A stretch of DNA of 64,000 nt from Breviolum minutum Mf 1.05b.01 (Eukaryota; Sar; Dinophyceae; Suessiales; Symbiodiniaceae). Below the pieces are notes generated by a model, which was not told where the DNA came from, made no database searches, and saw nothing but the letters and a program-made list of their open reading frames with translations. How positions within the stretch are numbered: the first letter of the stretch is position 1; each line of letters starts with the position of its first letter. A program made the position numbers and the translations under genes. The stretch covers positions 145,283 through 209,282 of the forward strand of contig DF239040.1 in NCBI GenBank assembly GCA_000507305.1, given 5' to 3'. Shown here one piece after another: positions 58,206 to 64,000 of the stretch.

Positions 58206-58511
58206 CCTACTATCGGCAGATCCATTCCTTTGGAGCAACCACCTTGCAGGGTAGTACGGAATGCAACGTCTTTGCCGGCCGTTGGTGGCTACATCCTCCC
58301 GGTGTGCCGGCCTGGTTGGAGTAAGTTGGATGTGACAATAGATTCCAAATCATCTGTGAATTGGTTGGGTGAACGAATTTTAGGACAAAACAGCTCCAAC
58401 CAATTCATGAAGGATTTGGACAACACTGGGTGTTGGATTCAATCAAAATCCAATCCATTGACTACTAATCTTACCAGCAAAAAACATGGTGCTCTTGAAA
58501 TGGTACCCTAA
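58206..58511 (+). CDS. Coding stretch, possibly a degenerate KH-like domain
   Basis: The + frame is open from the MITE end to TAA 58511. It reads ATSLPAVGGYILPVCRPGWS, then LDVTIDSKSSVNWLGERILG, then NSSNQFMKDLDNTGCWIQSK. The order 'I-L-G-x-x-x-x-N-x-F-M-K-D-L-D-x-T-G-C-W-I' resembles the loop and second helix of a KH RNA-binding domain, but the GxxG loop is not intact. No acceptor is placed. It lies in the block unique to the second duplicate. Confidence 0.4.
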   Translation, partial: PTIGRSIPLEQPPCRVVRNATSLPAVGGYILPVCRPGWSKLDVTIDSKSSVNWLGERILGQNSSNQFMKDLDNTGCWIQSKSNPLTTNLTSKKHGALEMVP

Positions 58512-58816
58512 TTTTGACATTTTATTTCCTGTCAGCTTCAGATTCGGCTTCCAGTTTCAGCAGCACTCTGGACATTGGCTTTAAAAGAAAAACGACAAAC
58601 AACATGTCCATCAATTTTCCATCCGACCTTAGGTTGGTGAAAGTGTTGGATGGGGAAACTTGTAGTGATTTCCATCAAAAAACATATTCCTGCAAATTTA
58701 TTTATGGTGAAACTTCCATGAAATGTGTGTTTTTTCTCGAAAGGAATGGATTCATGGTGAAGTTTCAACCCTTTGTGGAAGTCATGATTTGTTGTAACAC
58801 CCCTGTGATGAAATGA
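58512..58816 (+). other. Open frame of unclear status
   Basis: A 100-codon + ORF and a minus ORF overlap here. Neither has clear splice boundaries nor a recognisable motif. Confidence 0.25.
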
Positions 58817-59213
58817 CCAGAATTCCTAACACACAATGCCCATAAATGTTGCTGCGGCCGATGTGTTCTTTTGTTTTGCCCCGAAGATTCGTGCATGGTT
58901 TAGGATTGTTAGCGGTTACCGCTCCACCAGGAATGTGAAGACCGCACTCCCAGAGAATTCCGATGTTTTTCCCCCAATCTCCCTGTGGTTTTTTGAATTT
59001 GTTTCAACGTTTTGTTGACACGTTTTGCTACGAAAAATTTCTCGTTCTGGCAGGCATTCCTTAGGAAAGCGATGCCCATGGCCAGGTGGGGAGAAGGGTG
59101 ATCTGTCACCGGGGGATGAAGATTTGGTTGATTTTTCATAATTTTGCCTTGGTTTTTTTTGTTGGATTCTTCTATGGTTTTTATTTTTTGCATTGCTTTA
59201 AGGTCTGGTGTAG

Positions 59214-60090
59214 CGATTTTTCTATTTTAGATGAGTATTTGGGGAATTGATGTTATTTAGGACGGATCACCTATGGTGAAAGAACTTTCCAAAATGGATA
59301 GATCTATTGACCAGCATGAACAACATGCAATCATGTTCCTTCAGCTCCCACATTGTTGTACAGAGATTCTCTAGGAGTGACTGTGAAATTGTCGACCTAC
59401 AAAGTATCGTTTTTCAGATGCTAGAATGGATATTACACTAAATTCCAATGACTTGTTATTTGTTCATGGTTTGTGTATTTCAGTACATTATACCTGCAAG
59501 TAAGACTTTATAATGACTAGTGATCCAGCAAGCATTGATGCACCTGCATTTAGTCAAATAATACCTGATTTGTATGTGAATCATGAGAAGACAAGAAACG
59601 GAGTAGCACAATAAACGTTGGGATTTCGGATTATTGAAGATTTAAGTCACCATCGCACCGTTTATATGTGTGAGATTATATAATTCAATGTGATGGAAGT
59701 CGGGATTCATAGTCCTTCCAAATATCCATTCTTTTCTCAAGTATCCAGCTATATGAAATATACGAATCAATAGTCAATAGCAATGTTTCCCGCAGCAACC
59801 AGCCGCAAGGTGTCCGATGGAATTGGAATGGCGTCAGGGATCATGGATGTCATAATCGGGAGGAGCTACGTTTTTTGGGGGGCAAAGTTCAGTGGCTAGG
59901 AACTACTTACGGTTGAAATAGACCAACAATATCAGCTATGTAAAGTCAATTCGCATTCTTGAATATATGTGTATGCATGATTTGACAATACTTTATATTT
60001 TTGCACTATACATACATTTGTATGTACACTTGTATTCGCCGTATGTTTCGTCAGAGATGACTCTATGAAGAATGCTTGCTGCCTATAAAA
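59214..60090. repeat. Segmental duplication, right part, copy 2
   Basis: Counterpart of 55443-56330. Here it follows the left part directly, with no ankyrin gene between. Confidence 0.85.
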
Positions 60091-61366
60091 TGCTTTTGAG
60101 TGTTTTTAATACACAAAATCAACAATCCAAATCAAAAAAGACACGGACATCGCAAATCAAAAAACGACAATACAAATGAAACTAAATTGACCTGAATCAC
60201 CTGAAAAATCATGTAACGGCTTCTCCTTTGACTTCATGTCTAAAAACAAACCATTTCCATTTTTGTCCAAGACTTCAGTGTTTCTTTTATTGGAAAGTCA
60301 AAAGAGTAATTACAACAGTAATCAACCAAAAATGCTTTCACTTCAAAGCTGTAATGAGATGAGAACCACCTAATTCTTCATAGCTCCCACAATTGCACCG
60401 GTGATTCAGAAAAAAAACACACAAGTATCATTTAAAACCAAAAGTTTTGACAGAAAAATATGTTTTTTTCACGGACGTTTTTTTATTTTGCTTCGGAAAA
60501 CGTCCATTGCACCGAATCTGGAAATCCTTCACCTCCAATCCGCCAATTCGAAACACTTTTGAATTGATGTTCTTTTAAGAAAAGTTCAGGTGAAATGAAG
60601 GGAAAAAGGGCTTTCAAGTTGAGTTTGTTATATACTTATCCCCGTGAAAACTAACATATCCCCTGAAAAGTAATGGTTGGAAAATGACATTTCCTTTCAA
60701 CATGGTTCTTTTAATTTATAGATTGGATCCAACCCCCACTAATTTAATAGAAACTTCTAAGCCCTTTTGGAGGCCCATCATGTCCAGTATGTTAAAAATT
60801 CAGGTTGCAAACCCTTCTACGCTTGTTCACAATGGTCGTTGGAATTCCAGGGTCAGTGTTACTTCAAACAAATTTGTAGAATGATTGCCATAAAGGCCAA
60901 TGATTTTCCCTTTCTAAACAAACTGTTTCAGAACCACATCTCAATCTGAACGTTTTGTTACCAACCAAGAAAATTCATCTCCGGGTCAACCTATCACCCA
61001 CCAAAATCAGCAAAATAACAGGCAACCTGAAACTCATCAACGCCTAGAAACCTTCAACCTCAACTTGCACTCACCTTCAAAGATGGCGCAATGCCACGCC
61101 ACGCCACTCCCAATTCAAGGTGGCAAACAGTAAGGGGTGATGATGATATTTAAAATACATGGGAGTGGGTATCGCCATCCATCCTTTCCAGGTAGCGTAT
61201 GTACACCTCAACTCGCCCAACTGAGCAATGACCACAAAAAAACTGGTTGTGGATTGGGTGGTGATTTTTCATCCTACCCATTTCTAGGGGTATAAAAAAA
61301 ACCAAAAAACAAGGATCTCGTATGAAACAACCGTTTCCAAGGCGTTTCGTTTTTGTTTCCTCCAAG
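60091..61366. other. Non-coding, with a partial MITE
   Basis: A family A left half lies at 60638-60712 ('tccccgtgaaaactaacata', 'cccctgaaaagtaatggttg'). A + frame at 60780-60884 (MSSMLKIQVANPSTLVHNGR to TAG) is a weak exon candidate. Confidence 0.4.
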
Positions 61367-61443
61367 GCAACACCCGAAACACCCTCGAGTCCGTCCTCCA
61401 CAACGCTTTCCACGAGCTCCGACGTCACCGAGGCAATGCCTAA
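61367..61443 (+). CDS. Terminal exon candidate
   Basis: Acceptor 'tttcctccaag', then 2 nt + NTRNTLESVLHNAFHELRRH + RGNA and TAA. It is helical and basic. An alternative + frame gives a Ser/Thr/Pro-rich peptide. Gene unknown. Confidence 0.4.
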
Positions 61444-61748
61444 ACGGTACCATGATTATGACATTTTTTGATACGAATCCCTATACCGAAACTTGCATTT
61501 ATGCCATCTTAGGGGGGTTAAGATCCAAGGTTTACTGTGTTATAAGAAAATCTTTGTGCAAATTGCAGGGATAGATTCGGAAAAAAATGCTATTCTGGAT
61601 GGGATTCTTTTGAGATATTTTTTATAGATGGTGGTTTCAATTGTTTTTTTTCATCCCTGGCCCTATTTGTGGAAGAATCCCATTTTGACTATATAATATT
61701 TTTCAAATGGGTTGAAAGCAGCAACTAGTTTTTTTGTTCCCTCAAGAG

Positions 61749-61872
61749 TTTCACCCGGATGACAAGGGAACAACAACAAAAATCGAGGGGATTTTGGGTT
61801 TCGTCGCCTCTACAGATCATTTTTCGCTCATTGTCGGAATTCCCACGTTTCCGTGGAATGGGATGTCGAGTT
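61749..61872 (+). CDS. Exon candidate
   Basis: The + frame reads TTTKIEGILGFVASTDHFSL then IVGIPTFPWNGMS. Acceptor possibly 'ccctcaag'; donor not placed. Confidence 0.35.
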
Positions 61873-62361
61873 TGTTTTCACACATGACATGTTTGTCATT
61901 GAAACTTAGATACTGTTATCCTTAATTCAAAGATATCTCACATTATTCCAATATGACTTTTGCATATTTTTGTAATTCATAATATAGCATCTGATTTTGG
62001 ACTATGACTATTTTCCAGTGATGTTTGAAGATAAAACAGAAACAAAACTTTTATAGCCGAGAGGCCACGATTCAAAAATAGCTTCATGTTCAATGGAAAA
62101 TGTTCGGGCTGAAGTGGATTTCTTGAAGTGGATCGTTTCAACCACTTGGCCGGAAAATGTGCATGTTAAAGATGTACATATTATATATTTTGTCATTTCT
62201 GTCAAACATCCAAATATTGTTGAATATCTTCGAAGATTTTGTGTGGTTTCTTAAACATAGGGGTGTCCAAGGATATCTGAAGCACTCATCTGTCATTTTT
62301 CCCGTTAAAATCACCACACTTTTTTTTGGAATCGTTTTTTCATGGGAGACACGGTGGGTTG

Positions 62362-62439
62362 ATCCAAAAGCCGCCGCGCCAAATTTCCGCCGCAGAAGGT
62401 CACGGTGCATTTTGTGGATCCCAATCATGGGATTCCAAG
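62362..62439 (+). CDS. Exon candidate
   Basis: The + frame reads RRAKFPPQKVTVHFVDPNHG and ends at a GTCAGG donor at 62440, the same donor hexamer used by two PAP exons. The acceptor is unclear. Confidence 0.4.
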
Positions 62440-63328
62440 GTCAGGGGAGGGGGGTGGCGGTTCATGAGAGGTGGATGGTGGATGAGGCAAGCAATTTTCA
62501 CTGTTTAGTGGAATATTTTTTTGGAAAAGGTCTTGAATTGTTGAAGGTTGTTTTTTTGGGGTGGGTGGGGGGTGGGAGATTGCTATTGTTTGTTTATTTC
62601 GTTTTTTTCGTTCCTTTGCTTGTGTATTTTTGGGTGTGTAATACCATGGCTTGGAGTTGAGAACGACGCCTTGGATCTGTGGATTACCTGAGAAATTCCA
62701 GGCCTTCAGTGATCAGGGCTTAAAACCCATTGGTTTCCCTTTAAGGCCAGCTATCAAACCCTTGAATGTCCGTTAAAGAAGGTAAGGTTGAAGCAGTCAT
62801 CCCAGGAGTCATCCCCACCCCATCAGTTACAAGGATACCGAGGCTGTAAGCAAGAATCACTGTTGATGGAAGAAATGCAGCTGTTGAGATAGATGAAATA
62901 TGGCAACTATAGAGTGGGGATATTTGAACATATCAACTGATTAGCTAAATTTCTTCCAACAGCAGTATCTCCCTCTGAAGTACTTTGAGAAACGCAGTCT
63001 ACATAAATCATCCAGTGATGCTTTCCCACTACAGTATGAATTGCTTTCCTTTCGCGGATGTAATAGGTTTAGTCCGTTGCTCACATGATGTTTTAGGTGA
63101 ACTGATGTATACGGATTATGTTATTACACCCCCGAAGTTTAACAAAGCCCTCCAAAAATGATAGTTGGAAGACTACTTTCCTTTCGGGATGGTAAAGTTT
63201 CAGGGGCTATGTTCAACTTCCAGGAACTAAATATTTTAACAAAACACTCTCTGATGAATCAAACACAAAAACGGCCTCATTTACGTCAAGATTCACTATA
63301 TTTGTTGATGTGAACCATTTTCTCGCAG
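62440..63328. other. Probable intron with a MITE
   Basis: T-rich and G-rich low-complexity sequence near 62520-62640. The family A element at 63124-63228 is the only clear feature. Confidence 0.4.
63124..63228. mobile_element. Fold-back MITE, family A
   Basis: TA, 'cacccccgaagtttaacaaa', 'gccctccaaaaatgatagtt', 'ggaagac', 'tttcctttcgggatgg', 'aaagtttcaggggctatgtt', 'caacttccaggaac'. Confidence 0.75.
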
Positions 63329-63412
63329 CTGGCTCCAATCCTCGGGCTCAACGCCTCGTGGGGGGCAGACGCTGGGGGAATGTTACCCATTCCATTCAAT
63401 AGCTCCTCGGAA
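63329..63412 (+). CDS. Exon candidate
   Basis: Acceptor 'ttttctcgcag', donor GTAACG, exactly 28 codons, phase 0. Reads LAPILGLNASWGADAGGMLP then IPFNSSSE. It could be the same transcript as the next exon, which starts with 1 nt, only if another exon lies between. Confidence 0.5.
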
Positions 63413-63847
63413 GTAACGTGAGGTACTGTTATCTTCAGAAAAGGATTGATAAGCAGGTTCAATTTTGATGAATTTGAACATCTCCTATTTTAATCTACTT
63501 AGGGTTTGGGATCTATTTGGTCAAGAATTTGGCACCAGAAAACTTGGAATACTCGCTTGTTCACAAGGGAAAACCCATGTCTTTGGGGTTGATCCAATCT
63601 AAGAGATAAAGTTGTTTTTTTTCCAACTCAGCACCACTTGATATTTCAAGCATTATCACACCATTCATGAAACATACAAAAACTCCACATCATTCTTGGT
63701 TCATAAGTTGAAAGAAAAGACAAAAAAATAAAAATTACTTTACTTCGAGTGATCCCCACCATGACATGTTGGGTGGAGGTTGTCAGGTGAGGGTTGTCAT
63801 TGAGAATATGATGGGAAGAATGGAGAATTTGAAAACATTGATTTCAG

Positions 63848-63956
63848 GTTTCCTTGGCTTCGTGATTCTAGTGAGATGGGCTTTGGTCACGATGTTCCTT
63901 TCTTGAACTACTCAGACAGGCTGCCGCATCCATCGGACTTATGTCAGCCTGATCGG
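63848..63956 (+). CDS. Internal exon near the window end
   Basis: Acceptor 'gatttcag', donor GTCAGG, 1 nt + 36 codons. Reads FPWLRDSSEMGFGHDVPFLN then YSDRLPHPSDLCQPDR. It is protein-like throughout. The gene continues beyond the window. Family unknown. Confidence 0.55.
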
Positions 63957-64000
63957 GTCAGGTGAGGGTAGACATACAACTCATCTCCTGAAATGTGTTC

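Larger units (their letters stand above)
56768..59190. repeat. Segmental duplication, left part, copy 2
   Basis: Counterpart of 49598-51465. It carries an extra block of about 800 bases (roughly 57990-58800) that includes a family A element and the coding-like stretch at 58206, but it lacks the element at 50881. Confidence 0.8.

Noticed and set aside
1..64000. tRNA, rRNA or spliced-leader RNA genes
   Set aside because: I looked for T-loop words (GGTTCGAATCC-like) and the leader sequence on both strands by eye and found nothing convincing.

Overview
The window looks like nuclear DNA of a dinoflagellate, most likely from the Suessiales/Symbiodiniaceae. Four things point there. Every gene or exon I can support lies on the + strand. 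Coding DNA is split into many very short exons, including microexons of 21-29 bases. Some introns need GC or GA donors instead of GT to keep the reading frame. The only large ORF encodes a membrane protein with a long ankyrin-repeat array. Non-coding DNA is AT-rich and full of short fold-back repeats and microsatellites. I could not identify the species.

Layout. 1-5 kb: degenerate direct duplications, then coding exons of an unrecognised gene (3952-4278, 4642-4970). 6.6-8.6 kb: a large near-perfect hairpin, then short exons of another unrecognised gene. 9.1-10.1 kb: an (ATG)18 tract, a signal-peptide ORF and a cysteine-rich mini-ORF. 12.5-20.4 kb: scattered exons of one or more unrecognised genes. 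23.8-44.8 kb: a canonical poly(A) polymerase (PAP), the best-supported gene here, rebuilt from about 26 exons that run in order from the N-terminal motif through the three catalytic aspartates to the C-terminal RNA-binding domain. One intron holds a TGAC/TGAT array with an assembly gap, and next to it is a 94-bp tandem repeat. 45.1-48.7 kb: further exon candidates. 49.6-60.1 kb: a segmental duplication. Its first copy carries a roughly 4-kb segment with an intronless transmembrane-ankyrin gene (51.8-54.9 kb, two frameshifts) that the second copy lacks. 58.2-64 kb: exon candidates, one of them weakly KH-like.

Two repeat systems stand out. The first is a fold-back element of about 110-125 bp (MITE-like, TA target site), with roughly 18 full or partial copies across the window. 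One insertion has an empty-site counterpart in the segmental duplicate. The second is a sequence that begins exactly at the 5' splice site of three separate introns, two of which flank a 24-nt PAP microexon. That is the pattern expected of introner-like elements.

The PAP product would add poly(A) tails to pre-mRNA in the nucleus. Nothing in the window ties the other genes to it functionally. Exon boundaries were set by eye from reading phase, splice consensus and remembered family motifs; no alignment or transcript was available.
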